Assembly: GCA_944393255.1 (NCBI GenBank)
Contig: CALXZP010000013.1
Span: 1-43,350 of the forward strand
Length of the DNA stretch: 43,350 nt
Source of the DNA: an uncultured Clostridia bacterium
GTDB taxonomy: Bacteria > Bacillota > Clostridia > UBA1381
Reading direction: 5' to 3'
The position numbers and the translations under genes are program-made. The notes under the pieces are model-generated. The model did not search any database and had not been told where the DNA came from. It saw nothing but the letters and a program-made list of their open reading frames with translations. Shown here piece after piece: positions 17,892 to 27,287 of this stretch (the first letter of the stretch is position 1; each line of letters starts with the position of its first letter).

Positions 17892-20864
17892 ATGAGAAAA
17901 AAATTTATGAGCGCGGTGCTTTGCTGCGCTATGCTTGCCTCCGGAGCGGCGGCGCTCAGCCCGGTAACAGCCGGAGCGTACGGCATAGACATAATGAATT
18001 TCGACTATGACGACGATATAGGCTTTGAGGCGCTTGGAAGCGCTAAGGTGGAGCTTTCTTCGAACGGCGGGCATTCCGGCGAAAGGAGCGTGCTCGTTTC
18101 GGGCAGAGCCTCGGAAGCGGACGGCGCAAGGATAACCGTGGAGACTGCGGGCGAGCCTGCGGCGTACACGGCTACGGTATGGGTAAAGTCCGAAAGAGCC
18201 TGCAAGCTGACGGCAACTCTGGGCGGACAGAAGGTCAATTCTGCAAATGTCAGCCCGAACACGTGGACAAAGATAAGCGGGAAGGTGTATATTGAGGGAA
18301 CGGAGCCCGAGATGGACCTTGAGATATACAGCCTGAGCGGAAAAGACAATTTTTACATAGACGATGTATCCGTCCTTGCGGAGGGACAGCAGATAACGAC
18401 CCCGTATATGCCCGAGGGCATGAATATGATAGAAAACAGCGGCTTTGAGAGCGGAGAGCTTACTCCGTTCGCGGCAAGGGGCTGTACTGTGGCTCCCTCC
18501 AACGGTTCGGCGCACGAGGGCAGCTATGGTGCAAGCGTTACTGATAGAACAGAGGGCTGGAACGGTATAGAGATAGATATCAAGGACATGCTTGTGAGCG
18601 AATGCAATTACGAGGCTAAGGCGTGGGTAAGGCTTGACGATACGTCTGTTGAGAGTGCATCGTTCTATCTGCAGCTTGAGATATCGGAGCAGGGGTATGA
18701 TACGAGATACCCGTCAATAACCAAATTCACCGCTAAGCAGGGCGAATGGGTAGAGGTGCGCGGAGTATTCTCCACAGGCGATTTCGCTTATCCCGTAAAT
18801 GCGGTAAAGCTGTATATAGGCTCGGCTGACGATAACAATATATGCAGCTTTTCGGTTGACGACATGAGCCTTTCATACACGACGGACGAGGTCACAGGCT
18901 CAAGCTCGAGACCGGCGGACGCCGATCCATGGGTAAATACTGAGCTGACGCCGCTTAAGGACGTATATAAAGATTATTTCCTCATAGGCGCTGCGAGAAG
19001 CTCGGACGTCGGTGAAGCGTCAAAGGTAGAGGACGATATGATAAAATATCATTTCGATATCGTTACGGCCGGAAACGCGATGAAGCCGGACGCTATAGAG
19101 CCTACAAAGGGAAGATTTAATTGGGACACGGCTGATTATATAGTTAACAAGAGTCTGGAAAACGGAGTGAAAATGCACGGTCACGTGCTCTGCTGGCACG
19201 AGCAGTCGCCGGACTGGCTCAACTATGAGGGGATCTCAAAGGAAGAGGCGCTTGAGAATATGCGCACTTACATCTTTGATGTGATGGAGCACTATAAGGG
19301 ACAGTGCTACAGCTGGGACGTTGTGAACGAGGCCATCGACGGTATAACCGATACGTCTACGGTATCGGGCGTCCTCCGCGATACGCCGTGGAGACGCGCG
19401 ATAGGCGACGACTATATAGAATATGCGTTCAAGTTTGCCGCAGAGGCCGACCCGAGCGCGAAGCTGTATTATAACGACTTCAACCTTGACGATGCTACAA
19501 AGGCGGACGCGGTAGTGACCCTTGTAAAGAGCCTTCAGGAAAAGGGCATAAAGATAGACGGTATCGGAATGCAGGGACATTACAGCACGACGACCTCAAT
19601 AAAGGCTGTTGAGAACTCGATAAAGAAGTTTAAGGAGCTTGGAGTTGAGATATCCGTTACCGAGCTTGACGTAGGTCATTACAGCATGGCCGGAACGGAG
19701 ATGACCGAGGAGGAAGAGATACTGCAGGCGCAGAAATATGCCCAGCTGTTCCAGCTGTACAGAAAGTATGCCGATGTTATAGACAGGGTGACTTTCTGGG
19801 GCATCGACGACGCAACAAGCTGGAGATGGGAGATCTGCCCGCTGATATTCGATAAGGACTATCAGCCTAAGGAAGCGTATTACGCCGTTCTCGATCCGGA
19901 TAAGTATCTTGAGGAGCATCCGCTCACCGCGAAAACAACAACTCAGGGCATAGCTATAAAGGGAACGCCTACGATAGACGGCACTGCCGAGGCGCTCTGG
20001 GATAACGTTCCGGAATACAACATAAACAAATACGTTATGGCATGGCAGGGCGCAACGGCAACGCTCAAGAGCATGTGGGACGAAAACAATCTGTACGTGC
20101 TCATGGACGTAAAGGACAGTCTGCTCTCAACGGCGGCCGCGGACGCGTACATGCAGGACAGCGTAGAGGTATTCATAGATGAAAACAACGGCAAGACCAC
20201 ATACTATGAGGACGACGACGCGCAGTACCGCGTAAGCTGTGAGAATGTACATTCGTTCGGTACAGGCGCGGTAGAGGACGGCTTTAAGACGGCTGTAACG
20301 AAAACGGCGCAGGGCTATCTCGTGGAAATGGCTGTACCGTTCAAGACTCCGCGTACGGAGCCGGGCATAATAGGCTTTGACGCTCAGGTAAACGACGACT
20401 CAAAGGGCGACGGAAACAGAACGTCGGTAACAAAGTTCAACGATATGACCGACCTTTCATGGGGCAACACGGAGAACTGGGGCGAGCTGTTCCTCACCAT
20501 AAACGGCGAAAGGGACGATATTCTTGTCAACCTCGACGGAAAGACGCTTTCCTTCGACGTTCCGCCGATGATAATAAACGACAGGACCATGGTGCCGTTC
20601 AGAACGATACTTGAGGAGCTTGGAGCGACTGTGGATTATCAGGAGGAAGGACAGGTGATAACCGCGACCGACGGCGATACTGTGATAACTATGCAGATAA
20701 ATAACCCGACAGCGACTGTGAACGGTGAAGAGGTCGCGCTCGATTCGCCTCCGGTCATAGTTGACGGCAGAACCCTCGTTCCTGTAAGATTTATTTCGGA
20801 ATCGCTTTCTGCTACGGTAAGCTGGAACGCTGACACGAGAGTGGTATCGATACTTCCCGCGTGA
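17892..20864 (+). CDS. Secreted GH10 endo-xylanase (CBM22-CBM22-GH10-CBM9-stalk)
   Basis: 990 residues. The signal peptide ends near TAGA-YG. Two CBM22/CBM4_9-type domains (about 35-165 and 177-335, the second opening NSGFESG) precede a complete GH10 barrel (about 352-675). The barrel shows HVLCWHEQSPDWL, the acid/base Glu480 in WDVVNEAID and the nucleophile Glu591 in SVTELDVG. A CBM9 domain follows (about 687-872, with IDGTAEALWD). The last 115 residues hold a copper-amine-oxidase-N-like stalk domain, with the paired motifs RTMVPFR and RTLVPVR. The enzyme should cut the beta-1,4-xylan backbone outside the cell. ATG 17892 has AAAGGAG upstream. It is first in the P2 operon and ends 21 bp before the next gene, which begins with a related CBM9. 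Confidence 0.95.
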   Translation: MRKKFMSAVLCCAMLASGAAALSPVTAGAYGIDIMNFDYDDDIGFEALGSAKVELSSNGGHSGERSVLVSGRASEADGARITVETAGEPAAYTATVWVKSERACKLTATLGGQKVNSANVSPNTWTKISGKVYIEGTEPEMDLEIYSLSGKDNFYIDDVSVLAEGQQITTPYMPEGMNMIENSGFESGELTPFAARGCTVAPSNGSAHEGSYGASVTDRTEGWNGIEIDIKDMLVSECNYEAKAWVRLDDTSVESASFYLQLEISEQGYDTRYPSITKFTAKQGEWVEVRGVFSTGDFAYPVNAVKLYIGSADDNNICSFSVDDMSLSYTTDEVTGSSSRPADADPWVNTELTPLKDVYKDYFLIGAARSSDVGEASKVEDDMIKYHFDIVTAGNAMKPDAIEPTKGRFNWDTADYIVNKSLENGVKMHGHVLCWHEQSPDWLNYEGISKEEALENMRTYIFDVMEHYKGQCYSWDVVNEAIDGITDTSTVSGVLRDTPWRRAIGDDYIEYAFKFAAEADPSAKLYYNDFNLDDATKADAVVTLVKSLQEKGIKIDGIGMQGHYSTTTSIKAVENSIKKFKELGVEISVTELDVGHYSMAGTEMTEEEEILQAQKYAQLFQLYRKYADVIDRVTFWGIDDATSWRWEICPLIFDKDYQPKEAYYAVLDPDKYLEEHPLTAKTTTQGIAIKGTPTIDGTAEALWDNVPEYNINKYVMAWQGATATLKSMWDENNLYVLMDVKDSLLSTAAADAYMQDSVEVFIDENNGKTTYYEDDDAQYRVSCENVHSFGTGAVEDGFKTAVTKTAQGYLVEMAVPFKTPRTEPGIIGFDAQVNDDSKGDGNRTSVTKFNDMTDLSWGNTENWGELFLTINGERDDILVNLDGKTLSFDVPPMIINDRTMVPFRTILEELGATVDYQEEGQVITATDGDTVITMQINNPTATVNGEEVALDSPPVIVDGRTLVPVRFISESLSATVSWNADTRVVSILPA

Positions 20865-20885
20865 TTTTAAATAACGGGGTGTGCT

Positions 20886-23489
20886 ATGAATAAGATATTA
20901 TGCTTGGCGATCTTCGGAGCCGCTGTTCTGACCGCTTCCTCGGCGTCCGCTCAAAGCAGCGGAAAGACCGAGGCGGTCTACGGCGCTCCGCAGATCGACG
21001 GAGTGATGGAGGCTATGTGGGACGCCGCTCCGGAGGGCGGTATAGACCTGTTCACCATGGAAACGCACGGGGCAAGCGGACGTTTCAGATGCATGTGGGA
21101 CGAGGAAAATCTGTACGTCTTTGCCGAGGTGACAGACCCTGTACTGAGCACGGCGGCTTCGGCAGCGCATATGCAGGACAGCGTTGAGATATTTCTTGAC
21201 GAAAACCTGGGCAGGACGGAATATTATGAATATGACGACACGCAGTACAGGATAAGCTGCGAGAATGTACAGTCCTACGGTACAGGAGCGCTGCCTGATT
21301 TCAGCTCGGCGGCTGTAAAGACGGATACCGGCTACGCAATAGAGGCGGCGATCCCGTTTAAAAGCATTTCCGGAAGCGTTAACAGGACTATCGGCTTTGA
21401 GATACAGATAAACGACGACGGCAGCGGGGACGGCGAACGCTCGTCCATCGCAAAGTTCAGCGATCCTACCGATCTGTCATACTGCAATACGTCTCTTTTC
21501 GGCGAGCTTACTCTTGCCGCGCCACAATATACCTTTTCCGATCTGAAAGAATCGGAGGAGTCGGAGATCGTTTCATATCTGGCGGCAAAGGGTATAGTGA
21601 ACGGGTATGATGAAACCTCGTTCGGGCCGGACAAAACGGTATCGAGGGAAGAGTTTTTAAAGCTTCTCGCGGGCATATTCGGCATAGAGCAGGCTGACGC
21701 AGATATAGCGTTTGAGGATGTCCCGCCCGGGGCATGGTATGAGAGCTGTGTAAAAAGCGCTGTTGCGGCGGGGATCACGGAAGGCGTGTCGGAAACAGAA
21801 TTCGGAGCCGGCAGACCTGTGACGAACGGCGAGGCGGCGATGATGATATGCCGTGCTATGAAATATTCGGGCTTAACGGAGGAGCTGACCTCCGCAGAGC
21901 TCAGAGAGCTTGGCTTTATCGGAAGCGGTAAGGGCGATAGCGAGGCTGCGCTTCGGGGCGAGAGCGCATCGATGCTGTATAAGGCGTATGTTTATACCTC
22001 CGAATATGTAAAGGAAAAAGAGCGGGAGGAAGAAAAAATGCAGAATTACGGAAAAGAGCTGGTAAACGCTGCGGGCGTGAAGGAGATAGGGAATAATAAC
22101 CCTGTTTATACGCAGCGCTTCGGAGCCGATCCGTTTGCTATGGAATATAACGGAAGGATCTATTTGTACATGACGGGCGACAGCCTCATGTATGATGAGA
22201 ATAACGAGATAAAGGAGAACGACTATTCAAATATCAATACGCTGTCAGTGATATCGAGCTCCGACCTTGTGAACTGGACGGATCACGGACAGATCGATAT
22301 AGGCGGACGCACGAACCCGGACGGCGCGGCTGAATGGGCTTCTAATTCATGGGCGCCGGCAGCTGCGCATAAGACGATAGACGGCAAGGAAAAGTTCTTT
22401 TTATACTTTGCCGATAACGGCTCCGGGATAGGAGTTCTTGAAGCCGACAGTCCCACGGGCCCGTTCACGGATCCCATAGGCGGGGCACTCATAAAGCCCG
22501 GAGTGACGCCCGGAACGGATGGGGTCGTATGGTATTTCGATCCGGCGGTGTTTATTGATGACGACGGACAGGCGTATCTCTACTTCGGCGGAGGGCTTCC
22601 GGCGAAGGAGGACGGCAGCGTTGAGGCGGATCACCCAAATACGGTAAGGGTCATAAAGCTTGGCAGCGATATGGCAAGCACTGTAGGCGAGGCTGCCGCG
22701 ATAGACGCTCCGGCGGTATTTGAGGATTCGGGTATACATAAATACAACGGCAGATACTATTATTCCTACTGTACGAATTTTGAAGGCGGTCATGAGGACG
22801 GCAAGTATCCGTACGGGGCTATAGTGTATATGACGAGCGATGATCCGATGGGGCCGTTTTCATATGAAGGAACGGTGCTCAATAATATGGCCGAATTCTT
22901 CGGCATAGGCGGCAACAACCATCACGCTGTATTCGAGTTCAAGGATAAATGGTATATAACCTATCATGCCCAGACAGTAGGGAAATATCTCGGTATCGAC
23001 AAGGGCTACAGGTCAACGCATATAAACGAGCTTGAATATGACGGCGAGGGAAAGATCAAGCCGGTAACGGCAGATTTTGCCGGCGCCGAACCGGCGGGGA
23101 CATTTGATCCGTACACGAGTGTGAATGCCGCGACCATAGCGTGGTCGAACGGTATCGGCACCCGTCCGAACGAAAACGACGGAACGATGCAGCTCACATA
23201 TATAGATGACGGCGACTGGGTCGCGCTCGGAGACGTTGATTTCGGTGACGGAGCTTCAAGCTTCAGCGTAAACGCCGCGCCGCTGAGCGGCGGAACGATA
23301 GAGCTTCGTCTTGACGGTCCCGAAGGCGAGCTTATCGGAACGGTCGGTATAGACGGTGAGGAAGGCGAGTATAAGGAATACAGCTGTGAGGTGAACGGCG
23401 CTTCGGGAATACACAATCTGTTCATAGTCTTTAAGGGCGAAGGAAGCGGCGCAGATATGTTTGAAATGGCTTCATGGCGGTTTGAATAA
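20886..23489 (+). CDS. Cell-wall GH43 arabinofuranohydrolase (CBM9-SLH-GH43-CBM6)
   Basis: 867 residues. The signal peptide ends near ASA-QS. CBM9 (about 25-215) is close to that of the preceding xylanase. Two clear SLH repeats and a degenerate third (about 217-372) should bind pyruvylated wall polymers. After a charged linker (about 373-390), the GH43 domain (about 395-730) has Asp415 (FGADPFAM), Asp552 (YFDPAVF) and Glu613 (EDSGIHKY), and CBM6 fills about 745-867. GH43 and CBM6 resemble those of the 6934-11490 gene. The SLH set is in mid-chain, which is unusual. Met385 has a good ribosome site and sits at the join, so a short leaderless GH43-CBM6 product is possible. The ribosome site before ATG 20886 is weak (GGGGTG), suggesting coupling to the xylanase gene. 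Likely role: removal of arabinose from xylan at the cell surface. Confidence 0.88.
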   Translation: MNKILCLAIFGAAVLTASSASAQSSGKTEAVYGAPQIDGVMEAMWDAAPEGGIDLFTMETHGASGRFRCMWDEENLYVFAEVTDPVLSTAASAAHMQDSVEIFLDENLGRTEYYEYDDTQYRISCENVQSYGTGALPDFSSAAVKTDTGYAIEAAIPFKSISGSVNRTIGFEIQINDDGSGDGERSSIAKFSDPTDLSYCNTSLFGELTLAAPQYTFSDLKESEESEIVSYLAAKGIVNGYDETSFGPDKTVSREEFLKLLAGIFGIEQADADIAFEDVPPGAWYESCVKSAVAAGITEGVSETEFGAGRPVTNGEAAMMICRAMKYSGLTEELTSAELRELGFIGSGKGDSEAALRGESASMLYKAYVYTSEYVKEKEREEEKMQNYGKELVNAAGVKEIGNNNPVYTQRFGADPFAMEYNGRIYLYMTGDSLMYDENNEIKENDYSNINTLSVISSSDLVNWTDHGQIDIGGRTNPDGAAEWASNSWAPAAAHKTIDGKEKFFLYFADNGSGIGVLEADSPTGPFTDPIGGALIKPGVTPGTDGVVWYFDPAVFIDDDGQAYLYFGGGLPAKEDGSVEADHPNTVRVIKLGSDMASTVGEAAAIDAPAVFEDSGIHKYNGRYYYSYCTNFEGGHEDGKYPYGAIVYMTSDDPMGPFSYEGTVLNNMAEFFGIGGNNHHAVFEFKDKWYITYHAQTVGKYLGIDKGYRSTHINELEYDGEGKIKPVTADFAGAEPAGTFDPYTSVNAATIAWSNGIGTRPNENDGTMQLTYIDDGDWVALGDVDFGDGASSFSVNAAPLSGGTIELRLDGPEGELIGTVGIDGEEGEYKEYSCEVNGASGIHNLFIVFKGEGSGADMFEMASWRFE
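22024..22040 (+). promoter_or_regulatory. In-frame internal ribosome site and start codon
   Basis: GGGAGGA (22024-22030) lies 7 nt before an in-frame ATG (22038), codon 385 of the CBM9-SLH-GH43 gene. The product would begin MQNYGKELVN and contain the whole GH43-CBM6 part without a signal peptide. The spacing is as good as at the annotated starts in this window. Confidence 0.5.
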
Positions 23490-23499
23490 CGGCAGCAGC

Positions 23500-23533
23500 G
23501 GGCGGCCGCGGAGCGTGTGCACCGCAGCCGCCT
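23500..23533 (+). other. Intercistronic hairpin before the GH3 gene
   Basis: GGCGGC (23501-23506) pairs with GCCGCC (23527-23532), and GCGG (23508-23511) with CCGC (23522-23525), separated by one mismatch around a 10-nt loop. No U-tract follows. Confidence 0.45.
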
Positions 23534-23561
23534 GACGATAACAGCAAAAGGAGTTTAATGC

Positions 23562-25673
23562 ATGGAAAAATATCTTGACGAAAGTCTTACGCTTGAGGAA
23601 AGAGCCGACGATCTTGTTTCAAAGCTCACGGTGCAGGAAAAGGTTGAGCAGATGATACACGGCGCAAAGGGTGTAAAAAGGCTCGGGATAAGCGAATATA
23701 ACTGGTGGAACGAGTCGCTTCACGGCGTGGCAAGAGCCGGAACGGCCACAGTGTTCCCGCAGTGCATAGCTCTCGGCGCAACGTTCAACGTACCGCTTGT
23801 CAATAAGATAGCGGATATAACGTCAACAGAGGGAAGAGCTAAATACAATGTGCAGAGCGCGCACGGAGATTTTGATATATACAAGGGTCTTACCTACTGG
23901 ACGCCGAATATAAATATATTCCGCGATCCGCGCTGGGGAAGAGGTCATGAGACCTACGGCGAGGATCCGTATCTTACAACGCAGATGGGACTTGCGTTCG
24001 TGGACGGACTTCAGGGACATGAAAAGCATATGAAGATAGCCGCATGCGCGAAGCATTTCGCCGTGCACAGCGGCCCCGAGGAGCTTCGCCATGAATTTGA
24101 CGCGGTCGCTTCGAAAAAGGATATGGAGGAAACGTACCTCCCGGCGTTTAAGGCGCTCGTGCAGGAGGGCAATGTCGAATCGGTCATGGGAGCCTATAAC
24201 AGGACGAACGGCGAGCCTTGCTGCGGCAGCAAGACGCTGCTTCAGGATATCCTGAGGGATGAATGGGGCTTTGAGGGTCATGTGGTCTCGGACTGCTGGG
24301 CGATCCGTGATTTTCACGAAAACCATCATGTCACAAAGACTCCGGAGGAGTCGGCGGCAATGGCGCTAAAAAACGGCTGCGATCTGAACTGCGGCTGCAC
24401 ATATGAGCATCTCATGAAGGCCTATAATAAAGGACTTGTAAACGACGAGGATATAGACAAGGCATTCAGGCGTCTCGCAATGACATGGCTCAAGCTCGGA
24501 AGATTTGACAGCAAGACTGAGTTTGACGATATACCGTACAGCGCAGTGGCGTGCAGAGAGCACAGGGAAACGGCTGTAGAAGCGGCAAGGCAGGGCATTG
24601 TGCTCCTGAAAAATGACGGAGTTCTGCCGCTTAAGGAGAATATAAAGACGATCGGCGTTATAGGGCCGAATGCCGACAGCCGTGCGGCGCTGCTGGGAAA
24701 TTACACGGGAACGCCGCTTAAATACGTAACGGTGCTTGAGGGTATCATGAACGAAGCGGAAAAGCGCGGTATAAACGTTATGTATTCGGAGGGCTGTCAT
24801 CTTTATAAGGACAGAACGAGCGTTCTGGCGAAAAAATACGACCGCGACAGCGAAGCGCTCACAGTGGCGGAGCAGTCGGACGTTGTCGTTTTATGTCTCG
24901 GACTGGATGCTTCCATAGAGGGCGAGCAGGGCGACGCCGGAAACGAATTCGGCTCCGGCGATAAGCACGATATGCAATATCCCGCTATACAGCGCCATCT
25001 TATGGAGATCGTTCTCGGAACGGGAACGCCGGTGATACTGGTGTCCATGACCGGCAGCGCCATGGATATGCGTAAGGCGGATGAAGAATGCGCCGCGGTA
25101 GTCCAGGCGTGGTATCCGGGCGGCGAAGGCGGCACGGCGGTAGCGGATATGCTTTTCGGAAAGTTCTCGCCTTCGGGAAAGCTGCCTGTAACTGTTTACA
25201 GCTCCACCGAAGATCTGCCCGATTTCACCGATTACGATATGGCTGAAAGGACCTACAGATATTTCAGCGGTACGCCGCTTTATCCGTTCGGCTACGGTCT
25301 GTCCTATACAAGATTTGAGTATGAGGGCGGCGGCGAGCTGAGCATGGCGGATGAGATGACGGTCGAATGCAGGGTGAAAAATACCGGCGCGGCTGACGGC
25401 TATGAAAAAGTCCAGCTGTATGCGGAGCCGATAGAGCCGGAGTGCAGAGTACCGAAATATGAGCTTAGGGGCTGCAGGGCTGTATATCTGAAGGCAGGCG
25501 AGGAAGCGTCGGTAGCGTTCACAGTAAAGAAGGAGGATCTCAGGCTCGTTGGAGAGGACGGCTCGAGATTTGATACTGCCGGAGGCTTCAGATTTTACAT
25601 AGGCGGCGGTCAGCCGGATAAAAGGACTGCGGAGCTTACGGGAGCAAAGCCGGTAGTGTTTGAAGTAAAATGA
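23562..25673 (+). CDS. Cytoplasmic GH3 beta-glycosidase (probable beta-xylosidase)
   Basis: 703 residues with no signal peptide. ATG 23562 has AAAGGAG 8 nt upstream. The GH3 N-terminal barrel shows YNWWNESLHGVAR, GRGHETYGEDPYL, CAKHFAVHSGPE, and the nucleophile Asp244 in HVVSDCWAI. The C-terminal alpha/beta domain includes IGVIGPNAD and the YPGGEGG segment. A fibronectin-III-like domain follows from FGYGLSYT to the end. The YNWWNESLHG signature is common in GH3 xylosidases and related glycosidases. With the cytoplasmic GH39, this enzyme probably completes hydrolysis of imported xylo-oligosaccharides; beta-glucosidase or arabinofuranosidase activity cannot be excluded. It is last in the P2 operon, 72 bp after the GH43 gene, and is followed by a hairpin terminator. 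Confidence 0.92.
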   Translation: MEKYLDESLTLEERADDLVSKLTVQEKVEQMIHGAKGVKRLGISEYNWWNESLHGVARAGTATVFPQCIALGATFNVPLVNKIADITSTEGRAKYNVQSAHGDFDIYKGLTYWTPNINIFRDPRWGRGHETYGEDPYLTTQMGLAFVDGLQGHEKHMKIAACAKHFAVHSGPEELRHEFDAVASKKDMEETYLPAFKALVQEGNVESVMGAYNRTNGEPCCGSKTLLQDILRDEWGFEGHVVSDCWAIRDFHENHHVTKTPEESAAMALKNGCDLNCGCTYEHLMKAYNKGLVNDEDIDKAFRRLAMTWLKLGRFDSKTEFDDIPYSAVACREHRETAVEAARQGIVLLKNDGVLPLKENIKTIGVIGPNADSRAALLGNYTGTPLKYVTVLEGIMNEAEKRGINVMYSEGCHLYKDRTSVLAKKYDRDSEALTVAEQSDVVVLCLGLDASIEGEQGDAGNEFGSGDKHDMQYPAIQRHLMEIVLGTGTPVILVSMTGSAMDMRKADEECAAVVQAWYPGGEGGTAVADMLFGKFSPSGKLPVTVYSSTEDLPDFTDYDMAERTYRYFSGTPLYPFGYGLSYTRFEYEGGGELSMADEMTVECRVKNTGAADGYEKVQLYAEPIEPECRVPKYELRGCRAVYLKAGEEASVAFTVKKEDLRLVGEDGSRFDTAGGFRFYIGGGQPDKRTAELTGAKPVVFEVK

Positions 25674-25684
25674 CACAAATTAAC

Positions 25685-25715
25685 AAAGAGCTGTAAAAAT
25701 ATGTACAGCTCTTTT
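25685..25715 (+). terminator. Terminator after the GH3 gene
   Basis: A perfect 11-bp stem (25685-25695 with 25704-25714) and an 8-nt loop end in four T. It begins 12 bp after the GH3 stop codon. Some readthrough into the regulator genes is possible because the T-run is short and no clear promoter is visible before 25780. Confidence 0.7.
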
Positions 25716-25779
25716 CGGCGTTAAAAAAAGAGATGAAGGCGCGGGCTTTTTGCGCAAATATATCAAGGGGAGAGCTTAT

Positions 25780-27282
25780 ATGTTTACAATTTTTTTCGCT
25801 GACGACGAGCCTTTCGTACTGGAAGGACTAAAGATAATGATAAACTGGGCAGAGCTGGATATAGAGGTCGCCGGCTGCGCTGAGGACGGCGTGACTGCGT
25901 ATGAGATGATAAAGAAGCTGGAGCCGGATATAGTTGTCTCGGATATATGCATGTCCGGCATGGACGGCTGCGAGCTGATAGAAAAATGCATGACCGAGAT
26001 GAAAAAGAAGCCCAAGTTCGTTATACTGAGCGGCTACAGCGAGTTTGAATATGTAAAGAAAACTATGCGGTACGGGGCGAAGCATTATCTGCTCAAGCCT
26101 CTCGATACGGAGGAGATACGGAAAACGATAGAGGAGGTATGCGGCGAAATAGCGGAAGACCGTGAACGCGAGGAGGATAATCAGAGACTGCTCCGGTGCG
26201 TTGAGGAGGAGGTTTTCAGAAAGCTGTTTTTATGCGGCGGCGATGAAGAGACGGTCGAGCGCGCAAGGTTTTTGCTCAGCGTGCCGTCCGATGATACGCC
26301 GCTGTCAATGGTCATGTTCAGGATAAACGCGCATATGAGCTTAAGGGATATAGACGGGTTTATCGATGAGCTCAGGTCAAGGCTTCCCGATGAAAATATG
26401 CTTGTGGTCTATTTGGGGCTGAGAACGGTCTCGGTGATGGGTGCAAAGCAGAAGCCCGCCGCGCTGCGCAGGTTTGCGGCTGCGGGCGTGAATTGCTGCG
26501 ACAGCATAAATATATGCTCGGTATCGGGGATAGACGAGCTGAAAAAAGCCCACAGATATATCATCACGCATGTTTACGGATCTGCCGGAGAAATAAAGGT
26601 GATCGAAAATTTTGACAAGACTGCGGGCGGTTCAAGCATAGACCTGAATACGGACAGGGTGGTTAACATGCTGCTGAAAAACGATATAAAGAACGCGGAG
26701 AGCGCCGTAAGGCACGACTTTGAGATAATGCGCGAGCAAAAGGCGTCTAACGGTATAGTGCGCGGATATATCTCGTCGCTGCTGCTCGCGATGTACCGCA
26801 TATCTAACGAGATAGGCATAAATCTTGAGGAAATATACAATGAGGCGGTAACGCAGTTCGGAAAAGCGCTCAGCTATGATATATCTGAGCTTATGTGCAT
26901 AGACCTGCTCAGTAACTTTGCCGACTCGGTCACCAATGTCAACGTTACGGACGATATCGCAAGCTCCAAGACCATAATAGAGTATATAGAGGAGCACTAT
27001 GCGGAGCAGCTGACGCTCAATGATATCTCAAACGCGGTATACATACAGCCGGCGACGGTCAGCAAGATCATAAAGAAGCGGACGGGCATGAAGTTCAATG
27101 ATTATCTTGCATATGTTCGCATAAAGCACGCTCAGCTGCTTATGACGAACACGAACAAAAAGATAACTCAGATCGCCGCCGACGTCGGATACAGCTACTA
27201 TTATTATTTTGCAAACAGGTTTAAAAGCGTGACCGGTTTCAGTCCGTCCGACTACCGCAGAAAGGCGCTCAAAAAGGGGTGA
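25780..27282 (+). CDS. AraC-type response regulator (YesN-like)
   Basis: 500 residues from ATG 25780, preceded by AAGGGGAG; the in-frame TTG at 25750 is rejected because the ribosome site lies after it. A receiver domain (about 1-120) has the acidic pair in FADDE, the phosphoacceptor Asp55 in VVSDICMSGMDG, and the LKPL lysine. A middle region of about 270 residues has no recognised enzyme motif. The C-terminal AraC-type double helix-turn-helix (about 395-500) includes YIQPATVSKI and IAADVGYSYYYYFANRFK. It should be phosphorylated by the kinase encoded 5 bp downstream and activate xylan-use promoters. Whether it recognises the P1-P4 box is inferred. Confidence 0.93.
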   Translation: MFTIFFADDEPFVLEGLKIMINWAELDIEVAGCAEDGVTAYEMIKKLEPDIVVSDICMSGMDGCELIEKCMTEMKKKPKFVILSGYSEFEYVKKTMRYGAKHYLLKPLDTEEIRKTIEEVCGEIAEDREREEDNQRLLRCVEEEVFRKLFLCGGDEETVERARFLLSVPSDDTPLSMVMFRINAHMSLRDIDGFIDELRSRLPDENMLVVYLGLRTVSVMGAKQKPAALRRFAAAGVNCCDSINICSVSGIDELKKAHRYIITHVYGSAGEIKVIENFDKTAGGSSIDLNTDRVVNMLLKNDIKNAESAVRHDFEIMREQKASNGIVRGYISSLLLAMYRISNEIGINLEEIYNEAVTQFGKALSYDISELMCIDLLSNFADSVTNVNVTDDIASSKTIIEYIEEHYAEQLTLNDISNAVYIQPATVSKIIKKRTGMKFNDYLAYVRIKHAQLLMTNTNKKITQIAADVGYSYYYYFANRFKSVTGFSPSDYRRKALKKG

Positions 27283-27287
27283 AGCTC

